DNA from: Negativicutes bacterium
GTDB lineage: Bacteria; Bacillota_C; Negativicutes; Sporomusales_B; JARLHX01
Direction of reading: 5' to 3'
Assembly (NCBI GenBank): GCA_031292035.1
Contig: JARLHX010000359.1
Coordinates: 1-64,000, forward strand
DNA: 64,000 nucleotides
Positions 44,637-52,356 of this stretch are shown here, piece after piece. Within the stretch, counting starts at the first letter, position 1. The number at the start of each line of letters is the position of its first letter. Under the pieces are notes generated by a model, which had not been told where the DNA came from, searched no databases, and worked only from the letters and a program-made list of their open reading frames with translations. The position numbers and the translations under genes are program-made.

Positions 44637-46256
44637 TTACAAGCTAAAGTCTTTGAGCGGATCTTTGATAAATCCGTTGGCTTTAAGATTTTCATATCCC
44701 AGCGGGCCACTTATCGTTTCAGGTTCCACTGTAGTATTTTTCTTTTTTGTCTTCTTTGATAATTTCATCTCTTCGGGATTTAAGGCCAGTACTGTGGCTC
44801 GACGTAATGCCTCCGCTAAATTCGCACGACTATCCATTTCTTTGAAAGCGTTCTTCACTGCCTGCTGCGCTGTCCCTTGGTCAATCCCCATTGAGAATAA
44901 ATGTTCCAGTACCTTCTTTAAAATATCTTCCTCCTGCACTGGAGCGGTAGACTCTAATTGTTGCAACTGTTCCAAACTAATACTTCTATGTTTGGCCATA
45001 TACTTTTGCACCATTTGTTTAGTATCAAGGGGACGAATATCCTCGTATTTCCTGATTCGCTCAAGATCCCCGGACCTAAGTGCATCCAGCATGGGCTGCA
45101 CCAACTGAAGATCTTCCCTGGATACACGGCTGATTACCTCCGGCGTGATCTTTTCGGTTTCATCGTAGATAACCCTTAATTGAGCAAGTAGAAATAACTT
45201 TACGGCAATATCAATAATCCCCTGACTTTCTTCGTACATTATCGCGCTAATTTCATCGGTGAACGGGACAGGCTTCTTTGTCCATTGGTATTGCCACATC
45301 TTGTCCAATAACAAATCCCACAGTTCGTCGCGGGGCAAAGGTTCCCAAACAACGTCTCCCTGTCCAGATCCGCGCCGGGCCTGACGGAATTGTTGCTGCA
45401 AGACACCGAGTGCTTTCATCGTTCCGATCAACACCACCGGGACTCCAATGGTATTAACCAAGGTAACGAAAAAGTTCAACATCTTTTCCGAACCGCCACC
45501 TTTGGCCATATCAAGGTGCTGAATCTCATCAATCACCAAAACCCCAATGCAATGAAGTGCTGCAATCTGGGCCATGTGGGCGAGCATCATATCTATTGAC
45601 GTACGCGGAGAAACAAACTTTTCATAGTAATTCGTCCCCAATACCCTATCCATCGCTTGAAAGAAATAGATGCAAAGGCCGCGCAGTGAACCATCATAAG
45701 GACAATCAATTTTAAGCCATACAACCTGGAGAAGATTTACGGGTTTCGGGTGTATGATAACCTGGGGATACATATTTAGAATCCGGTTCATGGCACGAGT
45801 CTTCCCAATACCAGAAAAACCAATAATAGTTATGGCATGTGCATCCGTCCCCATATCCTCAGATAATTCGTACTGCCCAATACTGCGCATAGTTTTCCTT
45901 ACCGTTCCTAAATATTGGGGAAAATCCGGCGTCATGGGATTACGCGAGAGATAGCCCTGACGGATCATACGGGATATCTTACTTTCCAGCTCAATATGCT
46001 GCTCCAGTGGCTGGTAGTAATGATATAACCGCAGCGGGAAATAGAGTCGGATATGGCTTTCCATTTCCCGCTCCCAAGGGTCAAATGGAAGATATCGGGC
46101 CATTTTCTCGGCGACTTCCAGATACGAAAAAACCGGTGGCAAGGCTTCAATTAGTGGATTTCCCTGGTGCTCTACGATAAGAGAAGTTAAATAGGCCGCA
46201 TTCACGGTACTGCCCTGAAAGATTTTGGGCGGTGAAAACGCCATTTTGTTACTCAT
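44637..46256 (-). CDS. tnsC: Tn7-type TnsC (AAA+ regulator)
   Basis: The 539-residue AAA+ ATPase links target selection to the transposase. Walker A is GFSGIGKT (residues 146-153) and Walker B VLVIDEIQHLD (239-249); the sensor region is VPVVLIGTMKALGVL. A basic C-terminus (LSKKTKKKNT) is present. Its start overlaps the tnsB stop by 4 bp (ATGA), so translation is coupled. Size matches Tn7 TnsC (about 555). Confidence 0.95.
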   Translation of the reverse strand: MSNKMAFSPPKIFQGSTVNAAYLTSLIVEHQGNPLIEALPPVFSYLEVAEKMARYLPFDPWEREMESHIRLYFPLRLYHYYQPLEQHIELESKISRMIRQGYLSRNPMTPDFPQYLGTVRKTMRSIGQYELSEDMGTDAHAITIIGFSGIGKTRAMNRILNMYPQVIIHPKPVNLLQVVWLKIDCPYDGSLRGLCIYFFQAMDRVLGTNYYEKFVSPRTSIDMMLAHMAQIAALHCIGVLVIDEIQHLDMAKGGGSEKMLNFFVTLVNTIGVPVVLIGTMKALGVLQQQFRQARRGSGQGDVVWEPLPRDELWDLLLDKMWQYQWTKKPVPFTDEISAIMYEESQGIIDIAVKLFLLAQLRVIYDETEKITPEVISRVSREDLQLVQPMLDALRSGDLERIRKYEDIRPLDTKQMVQKYMAKHRSISLEQLQQLESTAPVQEEDILKKVLEHLFSMGIDQGTAQQAVKNAFKEMDSRANLAEALRRATVLALNPEEMKLSKKTKKKNTTVEPETISGPLGYENLKANGFIKDPLKDFSL

Positions 46257-48388
46257 CTGGTCTTCTCCTCTTGTACCTGTTTAAGAATCGCCAGCATTTT
46301 GGGGTTCTTTGTAGCAGCACTTGCCGTTTGAATCGGACGCAACGGAACGGGTTCCGAGGATTCTACCGCTTCCTCGTTTACCAGAACGAACGCCTCCTTT
46401 TCTCGGTTTTTCTCTTTCTCTAGCTTCCTATTATCTCGGATTCCCTGTACCTGTTGTCGATTAGATTCTGTCGTTTCAGCTTTCTTTGCTATAGCATTAT
46501 TAATGACCTGTTGAGATTGTTTTAGTCGTTTAAGTCGACTCTGCAAGCTTTGGTCGTTTCGTCCTTTACGTCGGCTTTTTTCCAGTTCGTCAAGAAAAAG
46601 AATATCTTCATAGGAGCGATCAAAATATTTGTCCAACCGTTCAAGCATACGGCAGACGGTATATCCTCTGCCGTTTTCATCCCGTATGTATATATAAGTC
46701 ATATTGCGATAATCAAAGGAAATATCAATTGCCCAGTTTCCTTTGATTCGAGCCCGATCAAACCATTCTTCCACTAAGGCTTTTTCGCAGGAATAATACA
46801 TTTTCTTAAATTGGATCCCTTTAGGAGTAACTGATGCTTTACTGGTAGGTAGTAGGTGGAGTTTTACGATATCTTCCGGAAGCACATGTAAGCTACCTGA
46901 TCTTTTTCTCACGCCCCAATTCCATAGCTCTACAGGCGTTGGGGTAACGCCATCCGTGACCATTTGCGCATCGCACTCGTAGGAAGAAAGGACATCATCG
47001 TTGTGCGTTAGAATAATACCGATGACAAACTGAGTGAAATCTTTAAGGGTCATAGTGGCATCTAGCCGGTAATCATGCTCTCCACGCTTACGGTAGTCCG
47101 GCAAAATAAAGCCTGGCGCTTCTGGACGAACGCGGTCATGAATGGTACGGAAAAAACGTTCCACAGCGCCTTTCCAGTCTGGTCTGTAGGGCGCAGCATT
47201 CTCGACATTAACCTTTAGGCCGTGAATCAACGTGTCCACATTACATCCTTCTAGTTCCCCCCGGTCCGCCAAAAGGTTTTCCGGCAAATGCCGAGACGGC
47301 CATTGTTCTGGAGTTATAGCTATATCATATTCCTTACAAAAGGCGACCTTATCCGTTACGGTGTTGGCCAAAGCCATCATGGCGCCTGTCCACGATGGTC
47401 CTTCCAGCCCGATGTAAAGCCCCGTAACCATCCGACTGAATACATCCTCTACGATATACATTATTGGCCGTCCGATGATGCTTTTGCGATCCGCTTCAGC
47501 CAGCAGGTAAACATCGGCTACTGTGGCATCAATCTGAAACCGTTGCCCAGGTCCAAATGTTTCCTGCTGGGATGTTCCCGTAATGGCTCGGAAATTCTGG
47601 GCGTAATTTGTTTCCCCTTCGCGGGCTTTAGTCACTCCGGTAATCTTGAATTCCTTCCTAAAATACTTCGTAAATTGATCCAAAGTGGGAGCCTTGTAAA
47701 TCTTGTTGTGATCAAGTTCGGCATCTTCCTTCGTAAAATAATTGAGCATCATCATGTCATATGCGTCTTTGGGTTTTACTTTCTTGCCTTTACGGAGAAG
47801 AAACCGCACAATGCATATATCCATGATTTTTCTGCTTTCTTCATCAATCTCACCGCCGATAAACGTAGAATACTTCCGTGGTCGTCCTAATTTTTTATCT
47901 CCTTTGGTTTTGCGCTTGCCGCGTCCTCCAGATTTATCATAATCAGGGAGAAACGTATTGGGAGTCATTCCTCGCTGCCAATAGCGCTTGAGCAATCGAT
48001 ATACTACAATTTTTGCAACTTCGCAACGCGCCATGGTTTCCCTTACCATTTTCCCTCGCAAAACAGAATCATAAATGAATGGTTCATTGTCAGGAGTAAT
48101 CATTGGACCAATTATTTTCCATCCCCGCTCACGAATGCTTTTTTCTTTTTCGGATAAAGAAGATTCATCAATATAACGTCCCCATGGATCTTCTAGAGTT
48201 TTCCTAATTTCTTCACTTTGCAGTCCTTCTATTATCTCCGACAATCTCTTAGTAACCGGAAGAGCTTGAGCCAAACTAGTATTCATAGTAATAGCAACAT
48301 CGTTTTCTTTATCCAGCCAAAGAATACGCTCCGTAATGTTTTGTCCTTGATTGCTATGTTGGATCAGTTCGTTTACTGAGAGCATCAT
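46253..48388 (-). CDS. tnsB: Tn7-type TnsB (DDE transposase)
   Basis: The 711-residue transposase cuts the 3' ends and joins them to target DNA. Catalytic residues are Asp287 (FQIDAT), Asp375 (LLADRGELEG) and Glu410 (WKGAVERFF), with the usual spacing of a retroviral-integrase core. The N-terminal helix-turn-helix regions (REMKVRETMARCEVAK-like segment, 110-140) should bind the 18-bp end repeats. It starts 2 bp after tnsA and overlaps tnsC. The C-terminal tail (SRLKRLKQSQQVINNAIAKK) is charged, like the TnsC-contacting tail of Tn7 TnsB. Confidence 0.96.
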   Translation of the reverse strand: MMLSVNELIQHSNQGQNITERILWLDKENDVAITMNTSLAQALPVTKRLSEIIEGLQSEEIRKTLEDPWGRYIDESSLSEKEKSIRERGWKIIGPMITPDNEPFIYDSVLRGKMVRETMARCEVAKIVVYRLLKRYWQRGMTPNTFLPDYDKSGGRGKRKTKGDKKLGRPRKYSTFIGGEIDEESRKIMDICIVRFLLRKGKKVKPKDAYDMMMLNYFTKEDAELDHNKIYKAPTLDQFTKYFRKEFKITGVTKAREGETNYAQNFRAITGTSQQETFGPGQRFQIDATVADVYLLAEADRKSIIGRPIMYIVEDVFSRMVTGLYIGLEGPSWTGAMMALANTVTDKVAFCKEYDIAITPEQWPSRHLPENLLADRGELEGCNVDTLIHGLKVNVENAAPYRPDWKGAVERFFRTIHDRVRPEAPGFILPDYRKRGEHDYRLDATMTLKDFTQFVIGIILTHNDDVLSSYECDAQMVTDGVTPTPVELWNWGVRKRSGSLHVLPEDIVKLHLLPTSKASVTPKGIQFKKMYYSCEKALVEEWFDRARIKGNWAIDISFDYRNMTYIYIRDENGRGYTVCRMLERLDKYFDRSYEDILFLDELEKSRRKGRNDQSLQSRLKRLKQSQQVINNAIAKKAETTESNRQQVQGIRDNRKLEKEKNREKEAFVLVNEEAVESSEPVPLRPIQTASAATKNPKMLAILKQVQEEKTR

Positions 48389-48390
48389 TC

Positions 48391-49224
48391 TTAGCCTCCT
48401 CTGACGAAAATGTCAGTTACTTCGAATTGGGAAAGCGAATCTGTGATCACAATTTTACGTGTTATATCTGTTTTAATAATCTTCCGCGCCAAGAGATGCC
48501 TGATAATTTTCAACGCCGTTCCCGCATTCATAGATAAGGTCTCATCCATGCGCCTCAAAAATAACGAAAGACGCTCAGAACACGCTGGCGAATTTGTCGC
48601 CGTTTTAAAAGCCTTATAAACACTTCTAATATGACTTGCTTGAATATCATCAAGTTTTTCTGCCCAATAGGCATTATGAAGCCACTCAATGTTTTTCACA
48701 ACGGTTAGAGGAATATCTTCATCTGTAATAACGCCCCAATCAATTCCTTGCCGTGCCCAATAAATACGCTCAATTAATAATTTCTGTTGAACGCGCTTCT
48801 CCATTAATTTTTTCTTGGGTTTGATAGTGCGGGCAATTATCACTGGCCTGCCGTCACGTAATACGGTAATAAGAAAGTCAGTCGTCATGACGATAAGTTC
48901 TTTCGTTCTAGGGTCACGAGGGTGCGATACTCCGATTTCAGTGGCAATCTGCATAGTCACATCAATGCTTAGCGGAAATTGTTCCCGAATATCAAGGACA
49001 TCGTCGGCCCAATCAAGACAATAGAGATAGTTTTTCTCATTCTTCGACATACAGTGGTGAATACGATTTGTCTTCCACCCAAAAATACGGGAAGCACATC
49101 CTATAGACGGAACATCTTGAATAGTAAGCCAAGGCTTATACTCAGCACCGATCCCTTGTCCACGGCCTTCCTTTAGCCACTTCACGATTTTCCTCTCTGT
49201 CATACCTCGTTGCCGCTTTGCCAT
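48391..49224 (-). CDS. tnsA: Tn7-type TnsA (endonuclease)
   Basis: The 277-residue endonuclease makes the 5' cuts needed for cut-and-paste transposition. The restriction-type active site is visible: Glu63 (SKNEKNYLYCLDW), Asp116 (MTTDFLI) and Lys135 (ARTIKPKKK), spaced as in Tn7 TnsA. The strand DIREQFPL is also conserved. The Shine-Dalgarno-like GGGGGG lies in one arm of the inverted repeat at 49230-49291. It heads the tnsABCDE operon next to the right end. With both nuclease subunits intact, the element should transpose by excision. Confidence 0.95.
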   Translation of the reverse strand: MAKRQRGMTERKIVKWLKEGRGQGIGAEYKPWLTIQDVPSIGCASRIFGWKTNRIHHCMSKNEKNYLYCLDWADDVLDIREQFPLSIDVTMQIATEIGVSHPRDPRTKELIVMTTDFLITVLRDGRPVIIARTIKPKKKLMEKRVQQKLLIERIYWARQGIDWGVITDEDIPLTVVKNIEWLHNAYWAEKLDDIQASHIRSVYKAFKTATNSPACSERLSLFLRRMDETLSMNAGTALKIIRHLLARKIIKTDITRKIVITDSLSQFEVTDIFVRGG

Positions 49225-49229
49225 AGAAC

Positions 49230-49291
49230 AACCCCCCTGATATTAGTTGTATTATCCTACCCAAAATAATTTGTACAAATAAAGGGGGGTT
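49230..49291. promoter_or_regulatory. Inverted repeats upstream of tnsA
   Basis: AACCCCCCT (49230-49238) and AGGGGGGTT (49283-49291) are perfect 9-bp arms. Within the loop is TTGTACAA (49271-49278), and just outside GACTGT-CTA-ACAGTC (49297-49311). On the tnsA mRNA the near arm contains the Shine-Dalgarno sequence, so a transcript that includes both arms could hide it. A promoter-like TTGTAC...TAATAC lies inside the loop. Confidence 0.5.
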
Positions 49292-49397
49292 ATCCTGACT
49301 GTCTAACAGTCACATAATAAATGGCATACATGGAAAACAATATAATGACCCCCGCCTACTTGAAGCTATCAATAGAGCCTGTAAGGAGGTATAGCCT

Positions 49398-49850
49398 ATG
49401 TCTGATAAGAGGCCGACAAAACCCAAAGAGCGTGCCTTCCGGAAGGATAAGCTCGATCGAGCACAAAAAGATAACCCCGACCTACCGAAAGATTTCATCT
49501 GTGATATATTATCTTCCGCAAGCTCCCCGTCCGAACCATTTGAATTTCGCAGAAAAGGAAGGAATGCTGCGGTGCAAATAACCTATGATAAAATAGCCGA
49601 TGCTCTTTATATCTCACTGGTGAAGGCCGAACCTGCCAAGCAGCAACATGTTAACGACGATTTTATTTTAGACATTGATAGTACCGGGCGGGTAATCGGG
49701 ATCGAAATCCTGGATGCCAAGAAAACCTATGGTGAAGGAATCGAACCTCGTGCCGGTTGGGCAGAAGCCTTCGAGAAAATGCACGAAAATGGTGATGATG
49801 TCGTGCATTGGGATGATAAGACTGCTGATCCGAGGGATGATGATGCCTGA
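49398..49850 (+). CDS. DUF2283-domain protein with MazE-like C-terminal tail
   Basis: The 150-residue protein is divergent from tnsA and lies between it and the right end. Residues 59-112 are a DUF2283 domain (VQITYDKIADALYISL, DFILDIDSTGRVIGIEIL). The tail GWAEAFEKMHENGDD resembles the toxin-binding tails of MazE-type antitoxins. The first 58 residues are unrecognised. No toxin gene is visible next to it, so it may be an orphan antitoxin or a regulator of transposition. AAGGAGGT precedes ATG 49398 by eight bases. Confidence 0.7.
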   Translation: MSDKRPTKPKERAFRKDKLDRAQKDNPDLPKDFICDILSSASSPSEPFEFRRKGRNAAVQITYDKIADALYISLVKAEPAKQQHVNDDFILDIDSTGRVIGIEILDAKKTYGEGIEPRAGWAEAFEKMHENGDDVVHWDDKTADPRDDDA

Positions 49851-49909
49851 AAAAAGAGTACTTCTTCCTCACGTTAACGTTTCCTAAAGGCAACATTTCC
49901 ATTTCATTG

Positions 49910-49941
49910 AACAACGAGGAGTGTAATCACTCCTCGTTGTT
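49910..49941. terminator. Hairpin downstream of the DUF2283 gene
   Basis: AACAACGAGGAGTG and CACTCCTCGTTGTT form a perfect 14-bp stem with a TAAT loop, 60 bp after the DUF2283 stop codon. No long U tract follows on either strand. It may end DUF2283 transcription, or shield tns genes from readthrough. Confidence 0.6.
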
Positions 49942-50054
49942 CTCTCTAAACCGCACATGCAAATACGGTTTATATTTTTAAATACCGTTATTATTTTAAT
50001 TCTACAACACAAATCTTTCCTCTAATTTCAGATTGGAATAAATTCCATTTTAGA

Positions 50055-50145
50055 GGTATTCAATTATTGTTTCGTGTTAGTAACAACCTTTTTTATTGAG
50101 TAACGCACTTTATTTTGCAGGAACAGACTTTATTTCCTTCCTACA
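50055..50145 (-). repeat. Right transposon end with four packed TnsB sites
   Basis: Reading inward on the minus strand: GAAATAAAGTCTGTTCC (50120-50136), AAAATAAAGTGCGTTAC (50100-50116), ATAAAAAAGGTTGTTAC (50080-50097) and GAAACAATAATTGAATACC (50055-50073). They are about 20 bp apart and abut each other, as the four overlapping TnsB sites of the Tn7 right end do. The innermost copy is the most diverged. Confidence 0.85.
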
Positions 50146-50150
50146 ATTAA
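50146..50150. repeat. Target-site duplication, right copy (ATTAA)
   Basis: ATTAA directly follows the right-end ACA and is the partner of 32973-32977. It is 15-19 bp downstream of the glmS stop codon on the minus strand. Confidence 0.9.
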
Positions 50151-50164
50151 AAGCGACTGGCCGA

Positions 50165-51994
50165 TTACTCTACAGTTACGCTTTTTGCTAAATTGCGGGG
50201 CTTGTCGACGTCGGCGCCACGGGTGACTGCTGCGTAATAGGCCAGCAGTTGCAACGGAATGACTGCCAAGATGGGGGCCAGGTATTTCTCGGTGGCGGGA
50301 ATGAAGATGGTGTGATCGACGTATTTTTTGATTTGCTCGTCGCCCTGCATCGCCAGACCGATAACCACCGCGTCCCGGGCCTTGACCTCTTTAATATTGC
50401 TCAGCATTTTTTCGTATACGTCTCGCTGGGTGGCCAGGGCGATAACCGGCACGCCCTCAATGATAAGGGCGAGGGTGCCGTGTTTCAGTTCGCCGGCGGC
50501 ATAGGCTTCGGCGTGGATATAGGAAATCTCTTTCAGTTTGAGCGAACCTTCTAGTGCGACGGCATAGTCGAGCGACCGGCCGATGAAGAAGACGTCTTCG
50601 TTGAAACCGTACTGCTGGGCGAAGGTCTTGATGGGTTCAACGTCTTCCAGCAGTTCGTGGGCCTGATCCGGTAGACGCCGGAGACCGCCGATCAGTTCGC
50701 GTATCCGCTCGCAGGGCAGGGTGCCGCGGAGCGAGGCCAGGTAGATGGCCAGCATCAGCATGCCGATCAGCTGGGTGGTGTAGGCCTTGGTAGAGGCAAC
50801 GGCGATTTCCGGGCCGGCCCAGGTATAGACAACCTGGTCGGCTTCGCGAGAGATGGAAGAACCGACAACATTGGTGAGGGCCAGGGTCCGGGCTCCCAGC
50901 TTTTTGGCTTCTTTCAGCGCTGCCAGGGTGTCGAGGGTCTCGCCGGACTGACTGATGACAATGGCGAGGGTTTTTTCGTCCACCAGCGGGGAACGGTAGC
51001 GAAACTCGGAAGCAACGTCCACCTCGACCGGAATGCGAGCCAGCTGCTCGATATAGTATTTGCCGACAATACCGGCATGATAGGCGGTACCGCAGGCGAC
51101 GATGACGATTTTCCGGATGCCGGCGACATCGTCTTTTGTCCATTTCAGTTCGTCGAAGAGAATACCACTGTCATCCTTGGCCAGACGGCCGGTGGTGGTC
51201 TCACGGATGGCCTTGGGCTGTTCGTAGATCTCCTTGATCATGAAGTGTTCGTAGCCGCCCTTTTCCGCCGCCTCGGCATCCCAGTGGACTTCAAACACTT
51301 TTTTGCTGACAGGTACGCCCTGGCGGTTCATCACCCAGACTGAGTCCTTGGTGACGATAGCCATCTCGCCGTCGCTCAGAATATAGGTTTTCCGGGTCCG
51401 GTTGATGATGGCCGGAATATCGGAGGCGATGAAGTTTTCGCCTTCCCCCAGGCCAATGACCAGCGGATTGTCCTGTTTGGTGCAGATAATTTTATCTGGT
51501 TCGTGTTCAGTGAAGAAAACCAACGCATAGGAGCCTTCGATTTCGGAAAGCACTTTTTTGACGGCTTCTTCGAAATTGCCCTGATAGTGCTCTTCTAATA
51601 AGTGAGCCACCACTTCGGTATCGGTCTCCGAGGTAAATACATGCCCTTTGGCAGTCAACTTCTCCTTCAGGTGCAGGTAGTTTTCGATGATGCCGTTGTG
51701 AACAACTACGAATTTGCCGGTGCAGTCGGTATGGGGGTGGGAGTTAGCGTCTGAAGGGCGGCCGTGAGTGGCCCAGCGGGTATGACCGATACCAACATGA
51801 CCTTGTGGTTCATCCTGCTCCACCAATTTTTCCAGTATGCTCAACCGGCCGACACTTTTCTCCACTCTGGTACGGGTACCGTCAAATACGGCGATGCCAG
51901 CAGAGTCATAGCCCCGGTATTCCAGTTTTTTCAGTCCCTCGATCAAGAATGGGGTAGCCTGTTTAGGGCCAACATATCCAACTATACCACACAT
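50165..51994 (-). CDS. glmS: Glutamine-fructose-6-phosphate aminotransferase
   Basis: The 609-residue enzyme makes glucosamine-6-phosphate. The start is the ATG of MCGIVGYVG, so Cys2 becomes the N-terminal nucleophile after Met removal; an ATG six codons upstream lies in the ribosome site (GGGAGG). The glutaminase domain (1-240) is followed by two SIS isomerase domains (VIVACGTAYHAGIVGKYYIE, SQSGETLDTLAAL, EISYIHAEAYAAGELKHGTL). It ends in NLAKSVTVE, the conserved TnsD target. A glmS ribozyme precedes it, and the Tn7-like element lies 19 bp after its stop codon. The coding sequence is unharmed. Confidence 0.97.
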   Translation of the reverse strand: MCGIVGYVGPKQATPFLIEGLKKLEYRGYDSAGIAVFDGTRTRVEKSVGRLSILEKLVEQDEPQGHVGIGHTRWATHGRPSDANSHPHTDCTGKFVVVHNGIIENYLHLKEKLTAKGHVFTSETDTEVVAHLLEEHYQGNFEEAVKKVLSEIEGSYALVFFTEHEPDKIICTKQDNPLVIGLGEGENFIASDIPAIINRTRKTYILSDGEMAIVTKDSVWVMNRQGVPVSKKVFEVHWDAEAAEKGGYEHFMIKEIYEQPKAIRETTTGRLAKDDSGILFDELKWTKDDVAGIRKIVIVACGTAYHAGIVGKYYIEQLARIPVEVDVASEFRYRSPLVDEKTLAIVISQSGETLDTLAALKEAKKLGARTLALTNVVGSSISREADQVVYTWAGPEIAVASTKAYTTQLIGMLMLAIYLASLRGTLPCERIRELIGGLRRLPDQAHELLEDVEPIKTFAQQYGFNEDVFFIGRSLDYAVALEGSLKLKEISYIHAEAYAAGELKHGTLALIIEGVPVIALATQRDVYEKMLSNIKEVKARDAVVIGLAMQGDEQIKKYVDHTIFIPATEKYLAPILAVIPLQLLAYYAAVTRGADVDKPRNLAKSVTVE

Positions 51995-52067
51995 AGTGTA
52001 AATTCCTCCCATATATTACAAAAAATCGTCATTTCATCATGATAGTTCCTCTGCTACAGCCGTTTTG

Positions 52068-52196
52068 TCCCGCCGGTCACCCGGCGGATTTGTCGGACTG
52101 CTGACGACCGCAGTTAGCCGAGAGGCATCCGCTGACTTTTTCGATAAACCTCTCCCTCGTCAGCTTGCCTAAATTGTCAGGCAAGCGCCAGCGCTA
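52068..52196 (-). ncRNA. glmS ribozyme
   Basis: The minus-strand leader has AGCGCTGGCGC (cleavage expected just before the G at 52194), then the core TGACGAGGGAGAGGTTTATC, GTCAGCGGATGCCTCTCGGC and a 3' stem (CCGCCGGGTGACCGGCGG). These match the glmS ribozyme consensus (GACGAGG..GGUUUAUCGA..GGCGGAUGCC). In this family glucosamine-6-phosphate acts as cofactor for self-cleavage, which lowers glmS mRNA. It lies about 75 bp upstream of the glmS start. Confidence 0.9.
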
Positions 52197-52291
52197 TTCA
52201 TAGTTTTTTCAAATCTGCTCTTCGTATCCCTTCACCTCCCTTTCCGGTATAAAAAGCCTTTTTCACCTCCCAATCCCGGTTTTATACATAT

Positions 52292-52319
52292 GCAAAGGAG
52301 CACCCCAGTGCTCCCTTGC
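52292..52319 (-). terminator. Hairpin after glmM
   Basis: GCAAAGGAGCAC pairs with GTGCTCCCTTGC (one mismatch, 4-base loop) 37 bp after the glmM stop codon. The minus-strand tail (ATATGTATAAAA) is not a U run, so partial termination at most; glmS may also be reached by readthrough. Confidence 0.45.
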
Positions 52320-52356
52320 AAGTATATCCTTATTGTAATATACCAACCCTATTTGG

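Larger units (their letters stand above)
32978..50145. mobile_element. Complete Tn7-like transposon, 17,168 bp, at attTn7 of glmS
   Basis: Both ends are present: left TGTAGAACGGAAATAATG, right (minus strand) TGTAGGAAGGAAATAAAG, bounded by the 5-bp duplication ATTAA. The element holds tnsA, tnsB, tnsC, tnsD and tnsE in the Tn7 order, transcribed away from the right end, which faces glmS as in canonical Tn7. The insertion is about 15-19 bp after the glmS stop codon, slightly closer than the roughly 25 bp of E. coli Tn7. Cargo: HNH nuclease, ParB-like, radical SAM, DUF5131, methyltransferase-like and GHKL ATPase genes, plus a small DUF2283 gene by the right end. Cargo at 33-41 kb is visibly more AT-rich than the tns genes and the chromosome. 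All tns frames look intact, so it may be active. Confidence 0.95.

Noticed and set aside
32978..50145. CRISPR-associated transposon
   Set aside because: No cas genes and no repeat-spacer array were seen in the element or its flanks. A full TnsD and TnsE are present instead.
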